Of a DNA stretch of 64,000 nt, positions 10,251 to 21,194 are shown one piece after another; the first letter of the stretch is position 1, and each line of letters starts with the position of its first letter. Made by a program: the position numbers and the translations under genes. The notes under the pieces are model-generated. The model did not search any database. It was not told the DNA's origin and saw only the letters and a list, made by a program, of their open reading frames with translations. The DNA comes from Blastobasis lacticolella. Lineage: Eukaryota > Arthropoda > Insecta > Lepidoptera > Blastobasidae. Location of the stretch: contig LR990049.1 of NCBI GenBank assembly GCA_905147135.1, positions 18,989,428-19,053,427 on the forward strand, given 5' to 3'.

Positions 10251-11050
10251 GCATTACACCACTAACACACACCACTTATCTTCTACCATTCGCATCGACA
10301 CTATGCTAGCTTTTATTTGCTTCTGCTTTGAGTGCGTTTTTGTTATTTATTATGTACTTTTTCTTTTCTTCTGTGTTACAAAATGTCGTGTTTTCCAAAT
10401 TTTTGTGTTGTGGTGTTTCTGTTTGTGTAAATCAATATTTCTTATGCTTATTCCTGTTGGAAGTACTTTCCTACCGAAGCCGGTATACTTAGCTTTTCAA
10501 GCCAACCTTTAGTTGGTCAAACCGAGTGGCCAACGTAATGGGAACAATACCCGTTTCCTTCCTGTTTGTTTGTATGGCCGTTATTTATCCAGTTGCTTGC
10601 ACGAGGCGGTGGCAAGAAAACTATATGAGATACGTGACCGTTTATAGCGAATGCTTGTTGATATTTATCTGAGGAAATAAATTAACTTCGTAATAATATT
10701 CTTTCTTGTTTTCTCTGGGTTGGACCGAAGATTTGATACAGGCTGCTAAAAGTCTGCTTATAAGCAAATCGGGAGCAGTGCTATGTTTTATATGATCAAT
10801 TACGTGAGCGAAAACATGGTGAGGAAACTTGCCCAGGTTTAAAATAAAAAAAGTAAAATAAAAATAGTTTATTACATCTATCTCACACATGGCACAGAAC
10901 ATTAGGTCGTAATACAGCATACAAGAAACTTCGATACCTGTGCCATAAGAAGACGTGCAACGGGGCCACACAAGCTACGCTACGGCTGACGCCATGGCGC
11001 TGGTTTTCAGTGTGCCCCTCAGTGAAGCACGGACGTAAGTGACTAAATGT
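10250..11050. other. No gene recognised
   Basis: T-rich stretch (10300-10450) followed by ordinary AT-rich sequence. Frames here are short and show no family resemblance. Part of R5 lies at 10985-11020. Confidence 0.5.
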
Positions 11051-11051
11051 G

Positions 11052-11202
11052 TAATCTGATTCAATGTGGTCAGGTTTCCCTATTAACAGAGGCACGATGA
11101 CAGCCGCCCTCCTGTAATTACCTGATCTACCAAATCCTGGATCATAAAATGATCAAGACCCTTGCGTGCGAGTGCACAACCGGGGTATTGACGCCAAGAT
11201 GG
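11052..11202 (+). mobile_element. SINE-A 3' half
   Basis: Contains the TGTAATTACCTGATCTACCA block, CAAATCCTGGATCAT and the ending GACGCCAAGATGG. It abuts the (ATC)n tail of a minus-strand RTE-1 fragment. Confidence 0.75.
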
Positions 11203-11204
11203 AT

Positions 11205-11475
11205 ATTCATCATCATCATCATCATCATATCAGCCGAAAGCCGCCCTGGGCATAGACCTCCCCCAGAGATCTCCACAAAGGCCTGTCCTGTGCCTTCCGC
11301 ATCCAGCTGGTACCTGCGATCTTTACCACGTCTTTACAAGGCCTACCTACGCTGCGTCTTCCGGGACGTGGTCGCCGCTCGAGAACTTTACCGCCCCATC
11401 GGCCATCTGTTCTTCGAGCTATGTGCCCTGCCCACTGCCACTTCAGCCTGGCAATCCTTAGGGCTATGTCGGATA
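11205..11475 (-). mobile_element. RTE-1 3' fragment
   Basis: On the minus strand this reads the RTE-1 C-terminus (LKWQWAG, the GRWG region, the RTGxRS region, GEAYAQ), with frame damage, and ends in a (GAT)n tail at 11205-11226. Matches nucleotide for nucleotide along most of 7290-7550. Confidence 0.85.
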
Positions 11476-11476
11476 T

Positions 11477-11617
11477 ACTTACTTACTTACTTTGCTGGCT
11501 CAGCGACCCGAAGTGGATCTTGGCCTCCGACACAAGAACTCGCCATTGGTCCCTATCCTGCGCCACTTGTTCCCAGTTCGTTATCTGGAGCTCGCGCAGG
11601 TCTTTCCGGACTATAAT
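11477..11617 (-). mobile_element. LINE-2 3' end with (TAAG)n tail
   Basis: The minus frame reads VRKDLRELQITNWEQVAQDR then DQWRVLVSEAKIHFGSLSQ, followed by AGTAAGTAAG. This is the cleanest copy of the LINE-2 C-terminus. Directly followed, on the minus strand, by the RTE-1 fragment. Confidence 0.75.
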
Positions 11618-11677
11618 AGTATATGTCGGATATAATAGTAGTTAAATGTTTTATACACATAATTAGATTAGAAAGGT

Positions 11678-11850
11678 TCTAGAATGACGACCACGTACTG
11701 GCAATCGCAGTGTAGGACTGCCCTCCACGAGATGGATGGACGATCTTGTAAATATGATGAGAAGCCAAACGTCCATAGGCTGCGGTGACTGTTTACTATC
11801 AGGCAAGCTGTAAACTTGTTTGCTACTGTGGTATAAAAAAAAGCCGATGC
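11678..11850 (+). mobile_element. RTE-1 scrap joined to LINE-4c 3' end
   Basis: 11678-11755 resembles the RTE-1 ACGTAC(T)GG..., GGTGGACGATCTTGTAA region. 11765-11850 is the LINE-4c end: ACGTCCATAGGCTGCGGTGA, TCAGGCAAGCTGTAAACTTG, then a run of A. Two different 3' scraps side by side. Confidence 0.6.
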
Positions 11851-12019
11851 AAAATGTGTGGAGAGGCCTATGGGACGGGACAAACGGAAGACCAGCGTCG
11901 CGACCCTCGGTCGTGGCTGATGTTGAATGAGGTCCCTTTATTGACAGGAAGTGACACAGCAGCTCCGAATCAATTACGTGGATTAAGTACTTATTGTAAC
12001 AAAATTAGATTGTAGGTAA

Positions 12020-12190
12020 TTTGTTTCTCTTATGTGTTACTAGTGGACCCTGCGCGACTTCCTTCGCGTACAAGGCGTACTTTTCCCTTACCTACCCTTT
12101 TTATCTTGGTCATAAACCATCCTCTTAGATCACTCTATCTATTGTTGAAACCGTTGAAAAATGTATTGTATGTAAATGTTGTGATGCTTG
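12020..12190 (-). repeat. Helitron-like repeat, minus strand
   Basis: Starts ACTAGTGGACCCTGCGCGAC, the complement of a CGCGxxGTCCxCTAGT end, and holds the ACTCTATCTATTG region also seen at 29815-29945. Fits an element ending CTAG inserted before T. Confidence 0.5.
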
Positions 12191-12760
12191 GAAATAATAA
12201 ATGTTTTATTTATTCATTCATTTTATGTTCAACCGTAGACGTCCAACGTCTTAGACGATGTGATATATGGTTGCAGAATATTGTATGTGACAATAGTGTA
12301 TGATGAGTTTACGCCCTTAACGGACCATCGGCTTACGAGACATGACGAAGTCACCATTTTCTCAATGGCTGACATCTGTGACTTTGGAACTGTGATTTCT
12401 ACTTCGCTATCGATTGACCTCAATCCTGACCGCAGAATTACAGAGTGGCCTGAAGTGTATTTAACGGAGAATGCTGTATCGATTCCATTTATTAGAGCCC
12501 CTCCGATATTCTGAATAACTTTACATGTACTCAGAAAGTGAAGCCAGGAGGTCTCAAGCTTAGAAATTTAAATAAGGGACTTATTCAGATGAAAGCGTCT
12601 TGCCGTAGATTTTGGTACTTATTTATTCCAGACTGGCGTCGTGAGTGTTTGCTGTTGTAATATAAGAATAAGAAATATTTATTTACACAGAGACACCACA
12701 AGACAAACATTAACACATATAAGGTTTTTTGATACCATTTCGTTTTAAAAGTATTCAATT
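12190..12760. other. No gene recognised
   Basis: Overlapping frames exist on both strands at 12229-12514 but none resembles a known protein. No obvious repeat. Confidence 0.4.
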
Positions 12761-12764
12761 TGCA

Positions 12765-13130
12765 GTTCGAATTGGACAGGTGGCTGGGGGAGTACCTCCA
12801 CCCCACTATTTTAAATAGTATTGTGTTATGCCGGTTATATTTCGTACCGAAAGACGCAGCGTGGGTAGGCCTCCCACAAGGTGGACCGACGACCTGGTAA
12901 ATATCGCAGGTACCAGCTGGATACGGAAAGCACAGGACCGGCCTTTGTGGAGATCTCTGGGGGAGGCCTATGCCCAGCAGTGGGCGTCTTCTGGCTGATA
13001 TGATGATGTGTTATGCTGGTTTTAAATATATATTTTGTGTTTCTGTCGCTATAAGGTCCCGTGGAGAACTGTGTCTTTCGAAGTGGATGGGCCTCGCATT
13101 TGCCAATTTGCTGCCAGAGCAACGTGTCCC
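12765..13130 (+). mobile_element. LINE-4b copy interrupted by RTE-1
   Basis: The left part has GGGGGAGTACCTCCACC and ATTTTAAATAGTATTGTG; the right part resumes at TGTTATGCTGGTTTT and continues to GTGGAGAACTGTG and TTGCTGCCAGAGCAACGTG. The interruption is the RTE-1 insert at 12837-13008. Confidence 0.7.
12837..13008 (+). mobile_element. RTE-1 insertion with 13-bp target duplication
   Basis: A 172-bp, 5'-truncated RTE-1 3' end, closely matching 7397-7553 and ending TGATATGATGATG. Flanked by TGTTATGCCGGTT (12824-12836) and TGTTATGCTGGTT (13009-13021), a 13-bp duplication with one mismatch, as expected for target-primed reverse transcription. Confidence 0.85.
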
Positions 13131-14080
13131 GGAATTTTACGGGTGATTTAATGAAAATTCTTCGTTAAATTCATTAAGGTAGGGAAATCCAGTAATTCAG
13201 TATTATTTTGTAAATGAATATGCGCAATAAAGACGTGTTCCCCAGCCTCGTGGTTATATATAAATGATATCTAACATAACGGCTGGTAGTGACTGGATGT
13301 GCTACAATGCTGAACAATTGGGAATGTCCAGCAGTTGATTGCTGTGGAATGGCAGTGTTATAACCTATCCGACAAAAAAACATCGGAAAACCTCCGATCA
13401 ACTTTATATATACTTAATCAAATAACTTCTAAACTACTGAACTGTTTTAACAATAATAATAATATAATGTTGACTTCAGGAAATTATGTAAACTAGGTAA
13501 TAACTAAGTATACAAAGCCGTTTATTATTGTTGGTATTAAACTTATAAGTTAGGGTTAGTAGTGCATAGATTATAACTTTATCTTTTTACGGTCCCAGTA
13601 ATATCCTGGCGGAATGGTTAACTTGGAATTCGTGGTGGCAGCGTGGGTTAAGTCTGGATCGGTGTTCGCCAGGCTCCGTCACCGTCGGTCCGCTGGACAT
13701 CTTCATAGAGCCTTCGGAAGTTTGAGGCTTGTGGGGTCGTCTCGGCATACTGTACCCTCGAAATACCACTCCACGTGAAATAAAGCTAAGTATAAGCACA
13801 TCAAACTTACAACACCTCTCTATTTTCGGAGATTAAAAACACATAACAATAGAAAAAAGCTTCGCTGGTGAGCCTCCGATACATTAGAATCAGCCTCTGA
13901 GGAGCCTTATATGTTTGTTCGACTTTATAACATCCGTAGGTCCAAGGCATTGGTACGGTTCTACTCTGACTATCGAAATAATAAATACTATTATTGCGAT
14001 GACTCTGACACACACCACAGCTAAGTAGGCTGATGATGATTAAAAATCAAAGTTCACACCTTTAAATTTCAAATACTATT
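13130..14080. other. No gene; R6 repeat pieces
   Basis: 13370-13450 and 13780-13830 resemble R6 (GACAAAAAAACATCGG and CATCAAACTTACAACACC; compare 42660-42905). 13590-13740 is less AT-rich and has no match that I recognise. Confidence 0.45.
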
Positions 14081-14520
14081 TAGTAGACGTGCGCGGATCC
14101 GTTATATTCATATAACATAACATAACCTTATGCTATTATAAAATATTGTGTTATTTTTAACGTTATAATATAACACCCTAATATAATTTTACCTACAGTA
14201 TAACGATCACCGTTTTTCAGTTTGAATTATTATTTACAGTTGATTTAGTAACTTGGGGAATAAAATTGTTTATAAAAATGCATTTTTAAGCAATATACTT
14301 GCATTATTAATCAAAATATTATCACGTACAAACATTACTTTTGCTACTTTCAACGACTTTAATCGCATACATAACAGAATATAAATAACACAACAGTATT
14401 ATGGTTATCTTGTGTTGTGTGAAATGACAATATATTAGTATCAGAAAAAAATATGTATTAGTATTAGGTGTTATAAGTAAATTTTTATACCGTTATCTAA
14501 TATAACGAATACATCTACTA
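14081..14520. mobile_element. AT-rich element with GTTATA-rich inverted ends
   Basis: Starts TAGTAGACGT then CCGTTATATT, and ends with the inverse of TAGTAGATGT...CGTTATATTAGATAAC. The interior is dense in TATAAC/GTTATA words. Reads as a decayed MITE of about 440 bp; ends are imperfect. Confidence 0.45.
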
Positions 14521-14819
14521 TCTAGGTATATTTTACCAGAAAGCTACATTATTCTATACAGGATAAATTCATAACAAAAACGAAACCGTTAGCATGCAAA
14601 TATCCAGACAATTGAATGTTTACAAAGTCAGTAACCTCTCCCAGGTGGAACTCGTGGCGCGGCATTAACTGTAGTAATCCAAGTCTCTAGACAACCATCT
14701 ACACACACAAATGAACTCCTCCTGTGCCGCTACAATGTTCTACCTACGGTAATTACGATGGAATGAACGTAAGTGTGTACAAACGGTTTTAGTATAACCG
14801 TTTGCATACGGTTATTGAA

Positions 14820-15140
14820 TGGACTACGTTCCGGGGTCGAACCCTAGTGCAGCCATCTACAAATGCCACTTTTTTGAGTTACGTGACTGAGTGAGTTTAG
14901 TTTAGTGAGTTGAGCACTAACCGATGCTCTCACGGAGAAGGAAAACATAGCGATGAAACCTGCACACTCAGGTGACCGACTGTATAGCCATGATCCAATC
15001 TGGTCAGGTTACCCTGTTAACACGGAGATCAGCTGGCAGGCGCTCCACTGTAATTACCTATCTGTCAAATACTTCATCATGAGCCAGGACACCTCGCTGT
15101 GAGAGCATAACCGGGACATTAACGCTAAGATGTCCAGTGA
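14820..15140 (+). mobile_element. SINE-A, nearly complete
   Basis: Retains a B-box-like GGGGTCGAACCCT, the CACTAACCGATGCTCT block, ATGAAACCTGCACACTCAGG, ATGATCCAATCTGGTCAGG, and the ending GGGACATTAACGCTAAGATG. The A-box part of the head is degraded. Confidence 0.75.
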
Positions 15141-16350
15141 ATGAATTACGTTGCCTGCGAGTGCCCTTGACATTGCAACCTGGAGTCTGCCTGTTGGACT
15201 GTTACTAGACGGGATTGTTCCATCTTCGGCAGCCTCGGCATTTACCAGCACCACCTGGTGATTACACATACATTCGTAAGTAAGTACGAATCTGTCTTAA
15301 AAAGAATCTGTCGTAAATGGAATCTGTCCTTATAAGAATAAAGGATAACGAAAAGGCCTCTGGGAAAAGGCCACATGGAAATGCTTGCCTAGTTCATATA
15401 AAATAAACGCATGTCGTATTCCCGCGGGAACTATTTAGTGGGTATGTATTATTTAAGACTAATGCTATTTCATCAAATCCGATTAGCTCTTACATTAATG
15501 AGTTCAAGTTTTAGCTCCAAATTTCCGTTTCCATAACATTAGTAGGGTTATTGGCACAATGCATACTGCACGTAGACCTCAAACGACGCAAATATCCCTC
15601 CACAGGATCCCTTGGCCAGGGATATTTATTTGCGCCATCTGGGGTAGAGACAATGGGTTCCTAGGGGCCGAATACCCGTAAGATATTTTAAGGCAAATCT
15701 GCCCGCCAAGTAGAGACGACCGGTGACCGGGCTGGTAAGTATCTCAGGCTGTAGTCTGTAGTATGAAGTCTAGCCATTCAAAGGTGTACCTCCCCATTCT
15801 GGGTACACCCCCGCAAGATAGCGATTTGGATACTGTTGTTACTTTAATTTAATATTTTTTTTCATTAGTTAATATAAAGACGTCGTGATCGGCATCTAAA
15901 AAGATGGCACGAGGAAATAGCGACGGAAAAATGGGAGAGAGGCCTTTGCCCTGCAGTGGGACACCAAAGGCTCCTAAAAATATAAGATTTCTTTTTTGGT
16001 ATAGTTTTAGTTAAGCTGCATTGTCTAGATTTTAAAAAGTTGCGTTTGAGGAATCAAATAGATTCTCATATTACAAAGTATTCAAACACCCGTCGTTACT
16101 AAAATACGGATAAAATGCACGCTATCTACTAAAAATCGTACACGGGATCGCGAAATATGCGAATATCAAATTTTATCTCATGTCAACAGAAAGTGCATAA
16201 AATTTGTTTGTTCGACAACAGAGTAACCAGTTCGCGTCGGCATTGCGAGGGATTGTTCCAGCAATTTGGTATACCTGTTGCCCTCCGGGCCAATGCCGTT
16301 ACCCCGTTAATGGGGACGATAGAATTGTAGTAAAAATATTTTAATATCCC
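15140..16350. other. No gene; one RTE-like 3' scrap
   Basis: 15890-15965 ends GAGGCCTTTGCCCTGCAGTG, the terminal block of an RTE-type LINE, with most of the element lost. The rest, including a less AT-rich part at 15590-15820, has no assignment. Confidence 0.5.
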
Positions 16351-16354
16351 ACTC

Positions 16355-16600
16355 ATGTTATTAATGCGAAAGTCTGCTAGGATGTTTGGATGTTTGTTAC
16401 TTCTTCACGCAAACACGACTGAAGGGATTTTTATGAAATTTTGAAGCAATATAGCCCATAGCATATAGGCTATAATTTATCCCGAAATTCAATATGGTTT
16501 CCGCGAAAACGAATCTGAAACGTCATAACCGAATTTACGCGGGCCGAATTTTACGAAGTCGCTGGCAAAAGCCAGTCTAATAAAATTTCTCCTATTTCAT
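16355..16600 (+). repeat. Helitron-like dispersed repeat
   Basis: Contains GGATGTTTGGATGTTTGTTA, TTTATGAAATTTTG, TATCCCGAAATTCAA and an end GAAGTCGCTGGCAAAAGCCAG. Related copies at 33590, 36610 and 36835 end CTAGT or similar. Confidence 0.5.
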
Positions 16601-17005
16601 GAAGTTTAAAATGTAGCATGTCGAAGTAAATCCTTTCGTCGTGTTCGTATTCTGCAAACTCAATCCTGACATTTCTTGGCGCATTGGTTTCACAGCTATG
16701 TTACCCCATATCGTAAACTAGTCCTGCCAGAGCGCCGCACACCACGCCCTCTCTCAGTAGCTACACCCTCTGCATAAACGAGTTTCAAGAAAACTTGCAT
16801 GCAAAATTGTTAGACGAAAAATTTAAGAGTTTCGCTCTGTAAAGAGAGAATAGCTAGTATTCTCAGCTCAGCTTGAATTGAGAAGTCTTTCTTTCCCATA
16901 ATGGTACGAATAAATTGAATCTAAACTGATTTCTATATATATTCTACAAGAAGAGGTAATATTGGACTCAATATTTTTATTAGGTGCTGCCACAGAGTTC
17001 CACTA
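16600..17005. other. No gene recognised
   Basis: Ordinary AT-rich sequence. No repeat recognised. Confidence 0.4.
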
Positions 17006-17150
17006 TTTACTAACGTCATACATACATTCATACCGTCTCCGCCTTTTTCCCGTAGGGGTTGGCCAAGACCACGTCTTTCCACTTGATACGGTCCTGACAA
17101 ATCTTCCATATTCATCAATATTTCCATACATACTCGTCGGTTTAGGGTAA
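17005..17150 (-). repeat. R4 dispersed repeat
   Basis: Minus strand of a repeat that includes TGTCAGGACCGTATCAAGTG and CCAACCCCTACGGG. The same unit lies in both arms of the foldback element (44925-45030 and 49735-49855). Confidence 0.6.
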
Positions 17151-17250
17151 CTTACCTCATCTTTCTTTCTTTAAAATTGGACAGTTTTTCTTGGCAGGCG
17201 ATTTGAAGCTAGTAAGCTACTGGCCATTTTACAACAGGAATACAGAGGTT

Positions 17251-17699
17251 CTAGCTGGTTAGCCTCCAAAGTGTTAGTTGCCTGGTACACATTCGCGAGC
17301 GAAGGTGTCGCGGCAGTGGCCGGCGAGTGCCAATCCTAATCTACAATTTTTATGAGTGGACTATTGCGGCTACTACTCAAGTGATTTTTGAGCACTTTAG
17401 CAATGGAATTTTCCCGTGTTATTATCGACATAACCTCAAAACCTTCAATTCCCGCAACCATTTACTAATTGTGTACAATGAAGTGTGAACCTTCGACAAC
17501 TGCGTTTTACATATTTCCTAAATTGGCTTACACTTGTATACATTTCCTAGGAAATGTAAACAATTTCTAGTTTTCACACATTTCCGGTAACATATACACG
17601 CATGGCCGTGTGGTTTCCAACAGAATAGAATATTGTCCCGACACCTTCGACTAACGATTGTGTACCAAGCAACTAACACTTTGGAGGCTCACCAGCTAG
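17251..17699. mobile_element. MITE with 60-bp inverted ends
   Basis: The left end CTAGCTGGTTAGCCTCCAAA and the inverse right end CTAGCTGGTGAGCCTCCAAA stay alignable for about 60 bp, through GTGTTAGTTG and GAAGGTGTCG. 449 bp, non-coding. A further small palindrome around TTTCCTAGGAAA lies inside (about 17545-17560). Confidence 0.8.
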
Positions 17700-18735
17700 G
17701 AATTCCACTAGTTCTATGCAATGACTTAAATGAAAGTAACTGTTTCGTGTAGAGACAGAGACCAGCAAGTCCTTTTGAAAAAGTTGTTTCGAAATTAATT
17801 TGAAATCCGCTCTCATGCCGTGCGGCCGATCCGAAGCACAAGCTCTTGCATCGTCATCAAATATGAAAGAAACGACCACTCATAAAGTTTGTCACGTGAC
17901 CGTGTCGGAATGCATTGTTCCGTTACCGTTCCGTTGCTCAAAGGAACTTAGTTGCAAGTTTACTGCAGACGAGGCCGTCCAACATTGATAGGCTAGCATG
18001 ATATTACGGACAGTCTTGTGTGACAGAAATATGGAAAGATTGGAGGCGCATAAAATCTCAACATCGGTTACATTGTCAAATTTCAAAGTGGAACATTGTA
18101 TATTAATTTGATTATTATTTTGGTTCGTAGTTTTCTTATATAAATCCTAATTTTTTTTGTAAGTATGTGTATTTCGTTGTCACTCTTCTACGTTTTTCAT
18201 TCATATTTTTATTTTGGTAAATAGCATAAAACTGACTCAGGTTGGTCAAATAAAAATGGCTTTTCGTACTTGCTCGTAGAGCTGCAATTCTTGGACCGAA
18301 TTCAACTATTGACACTCTTTAATTTGCGTGAGGGGTGAAAGGTATGGAAAGGGGTGTAAAATAATTAAGTGAACAGAACTGATGATACGACATACACCCC
18401 TGTAATAAAATTTTAATTATTATTTATTATTTGAGTTCAAATAATAAATAAACAAAAATACTTCTTATAAAGTCCACCGGAGTTCAGAAACGTTTCTTGA
18501 CATTTTAGAGTACGCGCAAACGCACAACGCTTTAATGCAACTGACATTATATTAGAAAGACAGAAACATATGGACTCCACGCATTGATTTATTACGTAGA
18601 TCAATGACTCCACGACACAATTATTTTAGAATGAAAAAAAAGTAAATAGTTAGGTACATAAAACACTCACATAATTATTCGGTTCCCAGACGCATTTTTC
18701 GTGAGCATCCAGCGTAAGTGGACCCTTCTCGCGTT
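17700..18735. other. No gene recognised
   Basis: Short frames on both strands at 17673-18086 overlap one another and lack family resemblance. 18415-18460 has a small AAATAATAAATAA inverted pattern. Confidence 0.45.
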
Positions 18736-18837
18736 GGACGCGTACCACAACATTCACAACGCTGGTTTTCAGTGGGCCCAGTAATCTCTCACCGACACTG
18801 CACCGTCAACAATACATATTACTTGAGTGGCAATTGG

Positions 18838-18965
18838 TTATCATCATCATCATCATTCAAGTGGTCAATCCCGGCTTCTGCCAGGGTCCGCTTTCCTACT
18901 TTGTTTTCTCCACTTTGCCCGATCTTCGGCATCCTCACGTCGTAAGGCGTTGAGTTGCGATCGGT
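18838..18965 (-). mobile_element. LINE-3 3' end
   Basis: The minus strand encodes DAEDRAKWRKQSRKADPGxSRD-like residues, ending in (GAT)n at 18840-18856. Same ending as the copies at 20695 and 56500. Confidence 0.7.
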
Positions 18966-19097
18966 ACGTCCGTCAAAATAGCGAACAATATTGACCAATC
19001 ATAAGCTGTATTGAACGCAGTGCGTTCACTTAGCAGACGAGAAATGTGAGAACGCATAGCAACGCCACTTAAACAAGTATCATATGTAAGTAATATT

Positions 19098-19655
19098 TTG
19101 GCGTTAATGTTCTGGTTGTACGAGGGCCGGGGTCCGCCTTGACCATGATCTAGGATTTGGCATATCAGGTAATTATAGTGGAGCGACTGCCATCTGACCT
19201 CCGTGACCCTGCTGCCAGGGGAGCCTGACCAGATTGGATCATGGTTACACATTCCGTCGCCTGAATGTGCAGGTTTTATCACGATGTTTTCCCTCACCGT
19301 AAGAACATCGGTTAGTGTTCAACTAAGACACAGGTAAACTATTTACTTAGTTTAGGTACTAGTTAATGAAAAATATAGCATGTATCTACTTAATTTACTT
19401 AGCTTAAATAACTAGGGTAATAAATAATTTGAAATTGCTCTACTTACATTTTAACATAAGTAGGTACTTTTAAAATTAACAATGTAATTTTAGACTTAAG
19501 TTTTCTTGAATAAATTATTTATTTATTTATTTATTTTTATTTAACTAATGTACATAGCTCAGAAAAGAGTCATCAGTACATGGCCTTAGCGGGATTAAAA
19601 CTCGGTACCTCTCACTTACGAGTCGGATACCCTAACTGCTTGGCCACCGAGGCTC
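19098..19655 (-). mobile_element. SINE-A split by a later insertion
   Basis: The minus-strand SINE-A body at 19098-19326 and its tRNA-like head at 19543-19655 are separated by 216 bp of foreign sequence. The head retains TGGCCAAGCAGTTAG-like A box, but the B box is damaged. Confidence 0.75.
19327..19542 (+). mobile_element. Retroposon-like insert in SINE-A
   Basis: AT-rich insert ending in TTATTTATTTATTTATTT. Flanked by AACTAA at 19321-19326 and 19543-19548, a 6-bp duplication. The tail suggests a retroposed sequence; the body is not recognised. Confidence 0.55.
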
Positions 19656-19727
19656 TCCAGAAGTATCATATGTGAATCACAATCCCAAACGCTCCTTAAA
19701 CAATTGTGCTCAATACAATTTCCACAG

Positions 19728-19969
19728 AATCGAACCCATTCCATTCTGCATTCGCCGGATCCCATTACCATTCCGTTACTTCGTTATCTGTACTGTTATT
19801 TATATCTGGCGTGATGTTAATTCTGGGAGCAATCGGGGAGTCACCGACCGGTAATATATCTTGTTATGCCGGCTTCCCTCTCTTGGTAACAGGATTTTTG
19901 TTCAGAATGTGTGGGCTGCTTTGGTGGAAATATCTAATATTTTCTCTCGTACCTAAATGGAAATGTTAA
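19728..19969 (+). CDS. Possible terminal exon of a small membrane protein
   Basis: A polypyrimidine-ending acceptor-like TTTCCACAG at 19719-19727 is followed by an open frame of about 80 codons to TAA at 19967-19969. The translation has two hydrophobic runs, SLSVLLFISGVMLILGAIG and, after a short GESPTGNISCY loop, FPLLVTGFLFRMCGLLWW. It ends with a basic VPKWKC tail. This looks like a paired transmembrane hairpin. I do not recognise the family. No matching upstream exon or start is identified nearby; the surroundings are SINE copies. It could be a real exon, a pseudogene, or chance. Confidence 0.25.
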
Positions 19970-19994
19970 CGAATAATTTTCTATATTATAGGGA

Positions 19995-20258
19995 ATCTTG
20001 TGGGTTTCAATATCCCGGTTGTGCTCTTATGCTCGATTTGGTAGAGCAAGTAATTACAGTGGATCGACTTTTATGACTTCCGTGAGCCTGAAGGGGAACA
20101 TGACTAAATTGGATCTCGGTTATACATTCAGTTGATTCCCAGATGATTTCCCTCACCGTAAGAGCATCGGTTATTCAACTTATGTACTTATCAGATGAAG
20201 TCATTACCCCTCGCTTACGAGGCAGACACGATAACTATTACGCCACCGAAGCTCGAAG
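19995..20258 (-). mobile_element. SINE-A, nearly full length, diverged
   Basis: Minus strand preserves the SINE-A order from a TTCGGTGGCGTAATAGTTAT-like head, through the GATGCTCTTACGGTGAGGGA block, to ATATTGAAACCC at the 3' side. More diverged than the copy at 42987, with short deletions. Confidence 0.7.
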
Positions 20259-20690
20259 ACTCTTTACGTATTTACGTATGTGCCCCAAACGTATCTAATT
20301 TACGTCACCTGCGTATCATCTCCATACGCACCTGTTCAAATTCATGAATCCCAGTCTCACCATCGCTCCAGCATTTATTATAAGTGAAGGACATGAATTC
20401 CGACATAACTAAATTAAATTTAACATACGTCTCGCTCCAAAACGTCCGCATATGCGGATGGCTCGGGCTGTATGCTAATGTGAAGCTTAAAGGTTCGTAG
20501 TGAAGATGTAGATTTGCTTAACAAAAGAAGCCTGCATAGGGATGTGCGAGGAAACTATCAACTTTGGTGCGGATGGTGAGATATTATCAAAGTTTCTTCT
20601 TATTGTGATAGTTCTTAGACGATATAACAACATACATAGATTCTAATAATTATCACAAATTACTAAATCAACAAGTTATTTTCGGTGTCA
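20258..20690. other. No gene recognised
   Basis: Contains CCGCATATGCGG, a 12-bp perfect palindrome near 20448. The rest has no match that I recognise. Confidence 0.45.
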
Positions 20691-20694
20691 TCAT

Positions 20695-20915
20695 CATCAT
20701 CTCGGCGTTAAATCCCGGTTGCGCCCCCGCGCTTCACGCTGGTGCCCGGGGTCCGCCTTCCTGCTATTCCTAGTCCACTTTGCTCGGTCTTCGGCATCCT
20801 TCATAGTAAGTCCGTTGGCACGCATGTCACTCTTAATGACGTCCAGCCATCCCTTCTTGGGCTGGCCTCTCCTTCCCGTGCCGGGTGGGGGCGGCATGGC
20901 CAGACATCTGCTCCC
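20695..20915 (-). mobile_element. LINE-3 C-terminal fragment
   Basis: The minus frame reads GRRGQPKKGWLDVIKSDMRA, NGLTMKDAEDRAKWTRNSRK and ADPGHQ. This closely matches the conserved C-terminus of a group of insect LINEs (GRPKKRW...DMRANGL...DRAKWR). Ends in (GAT)n. 5' truncated. Confidence 0.8.
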
Positions 20916-21016
20916 CACATAATTTTTTTTTTGTGTAACTACGTACTTTTCCGCTATTATCTTGTTGGTGCGAATACATATTTGATCTTCAACGCATCAT
21001 CTGTTATACAAAGGTA

Positions 21017-21190
21017 GTATCTATACATTAAGGTCGCTTTCCGTCTCTCCGTATCTAACTTTTAAACCTAACAACGGATTTTGATGAGGTTTTGAGCAGG
21101 AAGGCGATTTTTCCGATTATATTATAAAACATGCGTATTATAGTAAATAAAAGCCGAGAAATACGTGCGATGCCGGGGCGGGTTGCTAGT
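21017..21190 (+). repeat. Helitron-like element ending CTAG before T
   Basis: Starts TATCTATACAT, holds GGATTTTGATGAGGTTTTGA, and ends GGGGCGGGTTGCTAG followed by T. The ending matches others in the window (33710, 28291) in which CTAG is followed by T, as for Helitron 3' ends inserted between A and T. Confidence 0.5.
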
Positions 21191-21194
21191 ACTT

